A DNA stretch of 64,000 nucleotides, taken from Lederbergia graminis (GTDB lineage Bacteria; Bacillota; Bacilli; Bacillales; Bacillaceae_C). The position numbers were made by a program, and so were the translations under genes. The stretch spans positions 390,819 through 454,818 of the forward strand of contig NZ_JBHSMC010000014.1 of the NCBI RefSeq assembly GCF_042655485.1, written 5' to 3'. The notes below the pieces were generated by a model. The model was not told the origin of the DNA, did no database searches, and saw only the letters and a program-made list of their open reading frames with translations. This document shows positions 1 to 6,367 of this stretch, one piece after another. Positions within the stretch are counted from its first letter, which is position 1, and the number at the start of each line of letters is the position of its first letter.

Positions 1-4
1 TTTT

Positions 5-328
5 ATGGCAAAGGTAGAGATTATCGATGAAAATACGTTGAAAATAAAAGTAGAACTCCGGGATGCGATTTCCATGGTTCATGAGGCAGCTCAACATATA
101 CAACAATATGCCCATGATATTGTGACAATCTATGAAAAAATGCCAGAGTTTGAATATACGTACTTTTGTTTTTATGCATATGATAGTGCTCAACTTTTTG
201 AAAAAATGTTAGAGGTGGATCCGAAGCAATATAATTCCTTCTCCTTGGATGCACCGGACAGCTTTTTCTATTCCTTGTATGGTGGGATGGCAGGTATATA
301 CGAAGAAGCGAGGAAATTTGTAGCATAG
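5..328 (+). CDS. Hypothetical protein of the DUF2249/redox cluster
   Basis: A 107-residue acidic soluble protein that I cannot assign to a named family with certainty. It has no signal peptide or membrane segment and is rich in aromatic residues (FEYTYFCFYAYD around residues 50-60). Only four bases precede the first ATG, so the true start and ribosome binding site may lie outside the window. It lies 49 bp upstream of a DUF2249-type gene on the same strand, followed by a membrane oxidase-like protein and a DUF59 protein. It is therefore probably part of that redox operon, an inference from position only. Confidence 0.6.
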   Translation: MAKVEIIDENTLKIKVELRDAISMVHEAAQHIQQYAHDIVTIYEKMPEFEYTYFCFYAYDSAQLFEKMLEVDPKQYNSFSLDAPDSFFYSLYGGMAGIYEEARKFVA

Positions 329-377
329 TTACATGGGTGGGGGAACTGCCATCCCCCATGTTGGGAGTTGATGTAAT

Positions 378-902
378 GTGGAGAGAAACATTGTAGAACT
401 TGATGTACGCGAGCAGTTGAAGAAAAAACTAGAACCATTTCAATTAATAATGAATACGGTGAAGAACTTAAAAGAAGAAGATATCTTTGTTCTTCATGCT
501 ACTTTTAAACCAACGCCATTATTAGGTCTTTTGAAAATGAAAGGTTACGTTCATAAAGTAGAAAAAATAGATAAAAACCATTGGGTTGTATCTTTTGTAA
601 ATAAAAAGTATAAACACTTCCTTGAAATAGATGAGAATATGGAAGTCACGAAAAAGAAGAAAATGGAAGCAATAGATAGAGAACCAAAAATAATTGAACT
701 GAATAATCGTGGGTTAGAGCCACCACAACCAATGATGCGGACATTAGCAGCATTAGATCGTTCGCTACCAGGTGATAAGGTTCATATCCATAATGACCGT
801 GTGCCGGTTTTTCTCATTGAGGAATTAAAGCGGTTAGGCTGTCCGTTTGACATTGACGAACAGTCGGATGGTTCAGCAAAAGTAAAGATTCAAAAAGTGT
901 AA
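378..902 (+). CDS. DUF2249 domain-containing protein (two repeats)
   Basis: A 174-residue soluble protein built of two similar halves. Residues about 5-75 carry VELDVREQLKKKLEPF, then LHATFKPTPLLGLLKMKGY. Residues about 105-172 carry IIELNNRGLEPPQPMMRTL, then VHIHNDRVPVFLIEELKRLG. This is the pattern of DUF2249, a small SirA/TusA-like fold often encoded beside hemerythrin, NnrS-type or denitrification genes. The start is a GTG at 378 preceded by GGGAG. Thirteen bases separate its stop from the next gene, so the two are probably co-transcribed. The function is unknown; a role in nitrosative or redox metabolism is inferred from the family's usual company. Confidence 0.75.
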   Translation: MERNIVELDVREQLKKKLEPFQLIMNTVKNLKEEDIFVLHATFKPTPLLGLLKMKGYVHKVEKIDKNHWVVSFVNKKYKHFLEIDENMEVTKKKKMEAIDREPKIIELNNRGLEPPQPMMRTLAALDRSLPGDKVHIHNDRVPVFLIEELKRLGCPFDIDEQSDGSAKVKIQKV

Positions 903-915
903 GGAGGCGTGGGAT

Positions 916-2148
916 ATGTTTCGTCTCCCATTTCTTTTCATCATAACAGGCATAATTGGTTTCGTTTTTTTCCAAGCAACCACCATTATTAGTTTGTCAG
1001 ATTGGATGATGAATAGTTTACGTGGTCCAACAGGATGGTTCCAAACGCATTTGTTTGTGCTTGGGTGGGCAACAATGCTTGCGATGGGCGCTGTTTACCA
1101 ACTAATTAATGTAATACTGCAATCAAAGATTTATAGTGAACGACTAGGATATATTCATTACATCTTCTTTACGGTAGGGTTAATTGGTCTTTTATATGGA
1201 TTTTACTTCGGAAAAGTAATGATAATTGCTAGTTTTGCTAGTTTAACTTTTATCGGAATTTTATTGTTCGCATGGAATATGGGCGTAACATTAATTCGTG
1301 CATCTAAATGGGATGCCATCACGATAAGTGCAGCATGTGCAGTTGGTTATTTAGTATTAACTGGTTTCATAGGAATGGCAATGGGGGTCAATTTCTATAC
1401 GGGAATTTGGGGCGAGTTCCACGAAAATCTATTTCGCTCTCATATATGGTTAGGTACTGTTGGCTGGTTTGGGCTTCTCATCACTGGCTTTAGTTATAAA
1501 ATGCTACCGATGTTCTATTTATCCCATCAATATCCAACTAATTTACAAACTGTTACCCTGATTCTTTGGAATAGTGCAGTCGTCTTAGGGGCAATTAATT
1601 TCTTAATTGGTGGAGGATTTTGGATTAGCTGGTTAGCTCTTTTCATTCTTACAGGTGCCATTGTCGTATATAATATCCATCTCCTACAGATTAAGAAGTA
1701 TCGTAATAAACGAAATCCTGGATTAGGAATTAAGTGGTCGGTTTTTGCTAGCCAAGCTTTTCTAGTACTTGTTATCGGATTATTAATATATTCTCTGCTC
1801 TTTCCGGAACAGCTCTTTCATGCTAAAACAATGACCATTGCAGGGTGGATCTATCTTGGAGGCTGGGTATCCTTTACGATACTTTGTTACGCTTCAAAAA
1901 TCGTGCCATTTCTGTGGTGGACACATAAGTATGGAAAACATGCTGGCAAACCTGGCATTCCGTTAATGGCTGACTTATTGGATGAGAAAAAGGTACAAAT
2001 AGGACTAGCGATTGTAGCGGGCTTTTTTCTCCTATTACTGACAGGGTTATTCATGGAGGCATCTATAATCATTGCCATTGGAGGTACGATATTATCGCTT
2101 GTTTCCATACTTTATATAGGGTTAATCGGCTTTGTATTTGCCCGCTAA
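916..2148 (+). CDS. Polytopic membrane protein, haem-copper oxidase subunit I-like / NnrS-like
   Basis: A 410-residue protein with about 12 predicted membrane segments. Segment 2 contains FQTHLFVLGWATMLAMGAVY and a middle segment contains HENLFRSHIWLGTVGWFG; these histidines at segment edges recall cbb3-type oxidase subunit I and NnrS proteins, which bind haem. I do not see the full set of copper-binding histidines of a working oxidase, so it is better regarded as an oxidase-like haem protein. The start is ATG with AAGGAGG just upstream, overlapping the end of the DUF2249 gene. The next gene (DUF59) begins 25 bp downstream. A role in nitric oxide or redox stress is inferred. Confidence 0.65.
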   Translation: MFRLPFLFIITGIIGFVFFQATTIISLSDWMMNSLRGPTGWFQTHLFVLGWATMLAMGAVYQLINVILQSKIYSERLGYIHYIFFTVGLIGLLYGFYFGKVMIIASFASLTFIGILLFAWNMGVTLIRASKWDAITISAACAVGYLVLTGFIGMAMGVNFYTGIWGEFHENLFRSHIWLGTVGWFGLLITGFSYKMLPMFYLSHQYPTNLQTVTLILWNSAVVLGAINFLIGGGFWISWLALFILTGAIVVYNIHLLQIKKYRNKRNPGLGIKWSVFASQAFLVLVIGLLIYSLLFPEQLFHAKTMTIAGWIYLGGWVSFTILCYASKIVPFLWWTHKYGKHAGKPGIPLMADLLDEKKVQIGLAIVAGFFLLLLTGLFMEASIIIAIGGTILSLVSILYIGLIGFVFAR

Positions 2149-2173
2149 ATTGTATGTAAGGAGTGAAGAAAGT

Positions 2174-2473
2174 ATGGATATGGTAGAACAAATTAAAGAA
2201 ATGTTAGACCTCGTATATGATCCGGAACTAGGCATTAGCATAGTGGAACTTGGACTTGTATATGATATTCAATATCATGATGGTAAAACGTATATCAAGA
2301 TGACATTAACAACACCAGGTTGTCCAATGCATGACACTATTGTTGGTGGAGTTCGATTTATCTTGAAGGATCGCCTTGATCTAGAGGATGTGGATATTGA
2401 TGTAGTCTGGGAACCACAGTGGTCACCGGCAATGATATCAGAACAAGGAAAGCAAATACTTGGATTCTTTTAA
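2174..2473 (+). CDS. DUF59/MIP18 family Fe-S assembly factor (PaaD/SufT-like)
   Basis: A 99-residue protein covering the whole DUF59 domain: DPELGISIVELGLVYDI near residues 13-29, and LTTPGCPMHDTIVGG with the conserved cysteine near residue 50. DUF59 proteins such as SufT and PaaD help mature Fe-S enzymes. I chose the ATG at 2174 because AAGGAG lies at 2158-2163, a normal distance; an in-frame start at 2132 would overlap the previous gene by 17 bases and has no binding site. As the last gene of the cluster, it suggests that the neighbouring membrane protein or a partner carries a metal cluster. It is followed directly by a foldback repeat. Confidence 0.85.
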   Translation: MDMVEQIKEMLDLVYDPELGISIVELGLVYDIQYHDGKTYIKMTLTTPGCPMHDTIVGGVRFILKDRLDLEDVDIDVVWEPQWSPAMISEQGKQILGFF

Positions 2474-2477
2474 AATA

Positions 2478-2665
2478 GGCTCTGTTAAAGTTCATTGTTG
2501 TTAACAACTTAGTTGATTGTAGCGGATGTACACGAGACTCCTGCGGGAACAGCACGAGCCGAAGATCCACTTGGCAAAGCAGTTTTCTTTGCCAAGTTAG
2601 CTGAGGCCGTGCCCGCGGAAAGCGAGTGTACAGGAGCGAAAATCAACAACAGAGTTTAACAGAGC
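2478..2665. repeat. Foldback repeat, copy A1
   Basis: An about 188-bp element bounded by GGCTCTGTTAAA and its inverse TTTAACAGAGC. Inside are nested inverted pairs: TTGTTAACAAC..., GTTGATTGTAGCGG with its counterpart AGCGAAAATCAAC, and ACTTGGCAAAG with CTTTGCCAAGT. It contains the core GACTCCTGCGGG ... CGGAAAGCG shared by the other repeats in this window. A copy of over 90% identity by eye lies at 4016-4215. It fills the gap between the DUF59 gene and the convergent SRPBCC gene and may also end transcription. Confidence 0.85.
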
Positions 2666-2762
2666 TTTTTACTAGTGTTTCTAAAGGGAATCTTCGTTTG
2701 ATAGGTGTCTTTTGACCCCAATCATTACTAAGATGGGCAGAGGGACACGGTTTGTATATAAA

Positions 2763-3218
2763 TCAGTTATTTTTCAATGCCTCGTTTCGAACCAATTCCA
2801 CAAACTCATTTACTACCTTTTCATTATTCTTTGTGCCGCCAAGTTTTAATAAAGAGCGTCCAAGAAAATTAGTTCCTTCATTATTCCCTGAATAGATAAA
2901 CCTTGTCATATTATCATCTTCTTTAATTAATGTATATGCTGCTTGGATATGGAAGACCTTAGCTAACGTAAACTCAATTTTATGATGTTTCCTCACATCC
3001 GTTTCCTCGTGCTCAATATCAGTAACGATATATGATTCTTTACGTTTCCCTTCTTGATAGGTTTGTAAATAGGTTGAACCTACGACACCTTCTTTTATGT
3101 CGATTGGTTTATGCTCAACCACATTTGGCATTATCCTTTGAATTTGATCAATATCAAAGAGCTTCCAAACTGTTTCTATATTTGCAGGGATTGTAATCTC
3201 TTTTCTCCAACTAATCAT
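2763..3218 (-). CDS. SRPBCC/START-like family protein
   Basis: A 151-residue protein with the SRPBCC (polyketide cyclase/START) layout: an N-terminal ISWRKEITIPANIETVWKLF, a middle beta-sheet region, and a C-terminal helix (NEFVELVRNEAL). Such proteins bind hydrophobic ligands in a central cavity; the ligand here cannot be read from sequence. The gene starts inside the end of the MerR regulator gene (8-bp overlap), so the two are translationally coupled and under the same MerR-type promoter. It is probably the effector or ligand-handling partner of that regulator (inference). Confidence 0.75.
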   Translation of the reverse strand: MISWRKEITIPANIETVWKLFDIDQIQRIMPNVVEHKPIDIKEGVVGSTYLQTYQEGKRKESYIVTDIEHEETDVRKHHKIEFTLAKVFHIQAAYTLIKEDDNMTRFIYSGNNEGTNFLGRSLLKLGGTKNNEKVVNEFVELVRNEALKNN

Positions 3219-3561
3219 TTATTTCCACTCCATTTCCATAATCGATAAAAGAATCAATATCATTTATTAGTGCATGTATTTCATTAACTTTTTTCATTAG
3301 CTTCTTTTTCTTTGCCTGTAGAATACTTTCCAAATCATCTAAGGAACGTTCTTTTACAACCTCTTTCATCTCTTGTATAGAGAAGTCAAACCGGCGTAAG
3401 TAATATAATAATCTTGCAGTTAAAAAAGAATTATTGTCATAGTAGCTATAACGGTTAGTGGGGTCTACGTAAACTGGCTCTAATAGTCCAATTTCAGCAT
3501 AGTATCTTAAAGTCTCTTTTGACAGCTCCGTCATAGCGGCAAATTCTCCGATGCGATACAT
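3211..3561 (-). CDS. MerR family transcriptional regulator
   Basis: A 116-residue protein. The N-terminal winged helix is typical of MerR: YRIGEFAAMTELSKETLRYY at residues 2-21, then the wing with NRYSYYDNN near residues 37-45. A dimerising coiled coil (residues about 75-112, ILQAKKKKLMKKVNEIHALI) closes the protein, with no long ligand-binding domain. The start is ATG with AAGGGGG upstream. It overlaps the SRPBCC gene downstream. The promoter just upstream has a long spacer centred on a perfect palindrome, the usual MerR operator layout, so it is probably autoregulated. Confidence 0.88.
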   Translation of the reverse strand: MYRIGEFAAMTELSKETLRYYAEIGLLEPVYVDPTNRYSYYDNNSFLTARLLYYLRRFDFSIQEMKEVVKERSLDDLESILQAKKKKLMKKVNEIHALINDIDSFIDYGNGVEIND

Positions 3562-3583
3562 AATTGTCCCCCTTTCAAAACCG

Positions 3584-3615
3584 ATTATAAACTATGTGGT
3601 GCACCACAATGTCAA
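3584..3615 (-). promoter_or_regulatory. MerR-type promoter/operator with 19-20 bp spacer
   Basis: On the minus strand TTGACA (plus 3610-3615) and TATAAT (plus 3584-3589) are separated by 20 bp; reading TTATAA as the -10 gives 19 bp. The spacer contains the perfect 14-bp palindrome TGTGGTGCACCACA (3595-3608). A spacer this long centred on a dyad is characteristic of promoters that MerR proteins activate by DNA distortion. It lies 23 bp upstream of the merR start. Confidence 0.8.
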
Positions 3616-3781
3616 TCAATTATAGTTTTTCATTTTTCCTAGTAAATAAACCCAGACAATAGGGCGCTATTTTTTGTAAGATTCATGCGAATTCACTCTT
3701 TATTATCATGTGTAAGTTTGGTAATAAATCTATGTTCAACTGCAATTTTCCAATTTATTGTATTTGGATAATCGTATTCGG

Positions 3782-3787
3782 TATGAT
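3782..3787 (+). promoter_or_regulatory. Probable -10 box of the rib operon
   Basis: TATGAT at 3782-3787 with a TTGTAT-like -35 about 18 bp upstream. It would start a transcript near 3794, about 45 bases before the FMN aptamer. Assigned from position and a partial consensus only. Confidence 0.4.
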
Positions 3788-3837
3788 AAAATTTATTTGA
3801 TACTGATGTATCATAAGTAATAAGAAATAATTAAATT

Positions 3838-3969
3838 TTTGTCCTTCGGGGTAGGGTGAAATTCCCAGCCGGCGGTGATGAAGTAATTCTAAGCCCGCGA
3901 GCCTGAATAAGGCAGGATTTGGTGAGATTCCAAAGCCGACAGTATAGTCTGGATGGGAGAAGGACAGGA
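3838..3969 (+). promoter_or_regulatory. FMN riboswitch (RFN element)
   Basis: The conserved RFN blocks are all present: CTTCGGGGTAGGGTG, AATTCCCAGCCGGCGGTGA, AGCCCGCGAGCC, GGCAGGATTTGGTGA, TTCCAAAGCCGACAGT, and the closing GGATGGGAGAAGGACAG. In Bacillaceae this element senses FMN and terminates transcription of riboflavin genes. The usual expression platform here is displaced: a 200-bp foldback repeat lies between the aptamer (ending about 3969) and a terminator at 4272-4300. Confidence 0.95.
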
Positions 3970-4015
3970 TGGAATTTGTAAATAGTATATGTGTAGTCTT
4001 ATGTTTTTTTTGTAA

Positions 4016-4215
4016 GGCTCTGTTAAAGTTCATTGTTGTTAACAACTTAGTTGATTGTAGCGGATGTACACGAGACTCCAGCGGGAACAGCACGAGCCGA
4101 AGATCCACTTGGCAAAGTGTGGTTTTCTTTGCCAAGTTAGCTGAGGCCGTGCCCGCGGAAAGCGAGTGTACAGGAGCGAAAATCAACAACAGAGTTTAAC
4201 AGAGTTTAACAGAGC
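4016..4215. repeat. Foldback repeat, copy A2, inside the rib leader
   Basis: A second copy of the element at 2478-2665, with the same ends (GGCTCTGTTAAA ... CAGAGC) and the same inner palindromes. Differences include one base in the GACTCC(A/T)GCGGG core, a three-base insertion next to the TTGGCAAAG stem, and a tandem duplication of AGAGTTTAAC at the right end. It separates the FMN aptamer from its downstream terminator. Within 2 kb of copy A1, it suggests recent mobility or recombination. Confidence 0.85.
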
Positions 4216-4271
4216 TTTTTATAAAAAAGCATAAGGCTTGTTCTACTATACATATTTTATCTAATCTCCCA

Positions 4272-4300
4272 AACCCCTTAGGTTTCCTAAGGGGTTTTTT
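4272..4300 (+). terminator. Terminator of the rib leader
   Basis: AACCCCTTAGG pairs with CCTAAGGGGTT across a three-base loop, followed by a T tract. It lies 35 bases before the riboflavin synthase start, where the FMN riboswitch terminator is expected. Confidence 0.8.
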
Positions 4301-4334
4301 ATCGTTATAAGTTATAGAAAGGAGGAAGGAGTGC

Positions 4335-4976
4335 GTGTTTACAGGACTTATTGAAGATATCGGAACTGTCCAATCTGTAAAAATGGGTAGGCAGAGTATG
4401 GAACTAACGATATTATCTGAAAAAATCGTTGATGGCGTCCAAATTGGCGATAGCATTTCAGTTAATGGTGTATGTTTAACCGTCACTGTTTTTAACAAGG
4501 AATATTTCACAGTTGACGTGATGCCGGAAACTGTAAAAGCATCAACAATTCGTCTGCTAAAACCTGGTATGCCAGTGAACCTTGAAAGGGCAATGAGTGC
4601 CAATGGACGATTTGGTGGGCATTTTGTTTCTGGCCATATTGACGGTACAGGGACAATTGTTAAAAAGGAAAAAAAGGAAAATGCCGTATATTACGTAATT
4701 AAGCTGGATGAAGGTCTTAGTGCGTATTGCATTCCAAAAGGTTCTGTTGCCATTGATGGTACAAGTTTGACCATTTTCGAATTAGCGGGCGATTTACTTA
4801 CGGTATCGTTAATTCCTCTAACACACCAAGATACAGTGTTAGGTCGGAAAAATGTTGGTGATTTCGTAAATATTGAAACCGATATGATTGGAAAGTATAT
4901 TGTTCACCATTTGACATCAAGTAAGGGAACGCAAGGAATATCAACAAGCTTTTTAGCTGAGCATGGATTTTACTAA
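4335..4976 (+). CDS. ribE: Riboflavin synthase alpha subunit
   Basis: The 213-residue protein matches the family's usual length and its two-lobed trimeric fold. It begins MFTGLIEDIG (GTG start at 4335 with GGAGGAAGG upstream); the second barrel begins near residue 96 with GHFVSGHIDGTG. It catalyses dismutation of two 6,7-dimethyl-8-ribityllumazines into riboflavin. In Bacillus the operon order is ribD-ribE-ribBA-ribH; here no ribD precedes it and the gene directly follows the riboswitch leader. It is followed 15 bp later by ribB. Expression should be shut off by FMN if the altered leader still works. Confidence 0.95.
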   Translation: MFTGLIEDIGTVQSVKMGRQSMELTILSEKIVDGVQIGDSISVNGVCLTVTVFNKEYFTVDVMPETVKASTIRLLKPGMPVNLERAMSANGRFGGHFVSGHIDGTGTIVKKEKKENAVYYVIKLDEGLSAYCIPKGSVAIDGTSLTIFELAGDLLTVSLIPLTHQDTVLGRKNVGDFVNIETDMIGKYIVHHLTSSKGTQGISTSFLAEHGFY

Positions 4977-4991
4977 AGAGAGGTGTGTTAT

Positions 4992-5618
4992 ATGTTCGAT
5001 TTAATCGAGGATGCCATAAAGGATTTAAAAGCAGGAAAAGTAATCATCGTAGCTGACGATGAAGACCGCGAAAATGAAGGAGATTTTATTGCATTAGCTG
5101 AAAAGGCTACTCCTGATGTCATTAATTTTATGGCTACACATGGTCGTGGTTTAATATGCACCCCTATTTCTGAGGAAATGGCTAAAAAGCTAAATCTACG
5201 TCCAATGGTGGAAGTGAACACAGATTTCCATGGGACTGCCTTTACGGTAAGTGTTGATTATAAAAAGTCTACAACAGGGATAAGTGCTTTTGAAAGATCG
5301 GAAACTATTTTAGCAATGTTAAATGAACATGCTGAAGCGGATGACTTTAAACGGCCTGGTCATGTATTTCCATTAATTGCAAGAGCCGGGGGAGTGTTAG
5401 AACGCCCGGGACATACAGAAGCTGCAGTAGACCTTGCGAAGCTTTGTGGTGCTGCTCCAGCTGGGGTAATTTGTGAAATTATGAATGAAGATGGAACAAT
5501 GGCACGTGTTCCACAGTTGTCAAAGTTAGCTGCTGAACATGATGTAAAGTTCATTACAATTGCTGACTTAAGAGAGTATCTTAAAAATTTGCAAGCGAAA
5601 GGTATACATTCATTTTAA
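4992..5618 (+). CDS. ribB: 3,4-dihydroxy-2-butanone 4-phosphate synthase, without RibA domain
   Basis: A 208-residue DHBP synthase: VADDEDRENEGDFIALAEKA (residues about 20-39), THGRGLICTP near residue 55, and RPGHVFPLIAR near residue 118. It makes the four-carbon unit of riboflavin from ribulose 5-phosphate. In most Bacilli the gene is a bifunctional ribBA of about 400 residues; here it ends at a stop soon after FITIADLREYLKN, exactly where the GTP cyclohydrolase II half would begin. No remnant of that half precedes ribH 18 bp downstream. The ATG at 4992 fits the AGAGAGG binding site. Confidence 0.92.
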   Translation: MFDLIEDAIKDLKAGKVIIVADDEDRENEGDFIALAEKATPDVINFMATHGRGLICTPISEEMAKKLNLRPMVEVNTDFHGTAFTVSVDYKKSTTGISAFERSETILAMLNEHAEADDFKRPGHVFPLIARAGGVLERPGHTEAAVDLAKLCGAAPAGVICEIMNEDGTMARVPQLSKLAAEHDVKFITIADLREYLKNLQAKGIHSF

Positions 5619-5636
5619 AAATTAGGAGGAAGATAA

Positions 5637-6104
5637 ATGGGAAATATAATCGAAGCACAATTAATAGGTACAGGATTAAAAGTGGGGATTGTAGTAGGGA
5701 GATTTAATGAATTCATTACAAGCAAATTATTGGATGGGGCTGTTGATGGACTAAAGCGTCATGGGGTACATGATCAAGATGTAGACATTGCATGGGTGCC
5801 GGGCGCATTTGAAATTCCCCTTATTGCAAAAAAACTAGTCCAAACAGGTAAATACGATGCTGTCATTGGTCTAGGAACTGTAATTAGAGGAGCGACGACA
5901 CATTATGATTATGTGTGTAATGAAGCTGCGAAGGGTATGGCAGCTGTTTCACTAGAATCGGGAGTTCCAGTTATCTTCGGATTAGTAACGACAGAAAATA
6001 TCGAGCAAGCAATTGAAAGAGCGGGTACTAAGGCAGGTAATAAAGGGTATGAGTCTGCTGTTTCCGCAATTGAGATGGCGAATCTAGGGAAAATGATTTC
6101 TTAA
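5637..6104 (+). CDS. ribH: 6,7-dimethyl-8-ribityllumazine synthase
   Basis: The 155-residue protein matches the normal length of the icosahedral enzyme. Motifs include VGRFNEFIT near residue 20, VPGAFEIPLIAKKL near residue 53, and the catalytic-region GATTHYDYVCNEA near residues 83-95. It condenses the pyrimidine intermediate with dihydroxybutanone phosphate to give lumazine, the substrate of RibE. It is the last gene of the operon, with AGGAGG 7 bp before ATG, and is followed by a strong hairpin terminator. Confidence 0.96.
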   Translation: MGNIIEAQLIGTGLKVGIVVGRFNEFITSKLLDGAVDGLKRHGVHDQDVDIAWVPGAFEIPLIAKKLVQTGKYDAVIGLGTVIRGATTHYDYVCNEAAKGMAAVSLESGVPVIFGLVTTENIEQAIERAGTKAGNKGYESAVSAIEMANLGKMIS

Positions 6105-6113
6105 GAAAAAAGT

Positions 6114-6166
6114 ATAACCTCTAGTGTAGATGAAAGAAGAACCTACACTAGAGGTTATTTTATTTA
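6114..6166 (+). terminator. rib operon terminator
   Basis: AACCTCTAGTGTAG (6116-6129) pairs with CTACACTAGAGGTT (6143-6156), followed by a T-rich tail. This 14-bp stem directly follows ribH. Confidence 0.9.
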
Positions 6167-6190
6167 GTCGCTATGTCTAAGTGAGAAAGG

Positions 6191-6355
6191 TTATTTTTTT
6201 CTATTTAGCTTAACAAATATCATAAATAACAAACCAATTACAATGGCGAAGTTTAGTTGGTTTAATAGTACTTCTTCAACTATTAATGGTGTTATTAACG
6301 TGTAGGCGATGACAAAGATTAGAAGATATAGATATGGTCTTCCTGAATCATTCAT
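6191..6355 (-). CDS. Small membrane protein (54 aa) downstream of sulP
   Basis: An ATG at plus 6355 opens a 54-residue frame: MNDSGRPYLYLLIFVIAYTL, a short turn (IVEEVLLNQ), a second hydrophobic stretch (LNFAIVIGLLFMIFVKL) and the basic end NRKK. It has an excellent AAAGGAGG site that overlaps the sulP stop codon region, 12 bp between the genes, so it is very likely translated with the transporter. With two membrane segments it may be an accessory subunit of the SulP protein; no family is recognised. Confidence 0.7.
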   Translation of the reverse strand: MNDSGRPYLYLLIFVIAYTLITPLIVEEVLLNQLNFAIVIGLLFMIFVKLNRKK

Positions 6356-6367
6356 ATGAAGCCTCCT

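Noticed and set aside
3969..4199. A frame on the plus strand through the rib leader repeat
   Set aside because: It merely translates the foldback repeat and the end of the aptamer; a similar frame would appear in the other copy.
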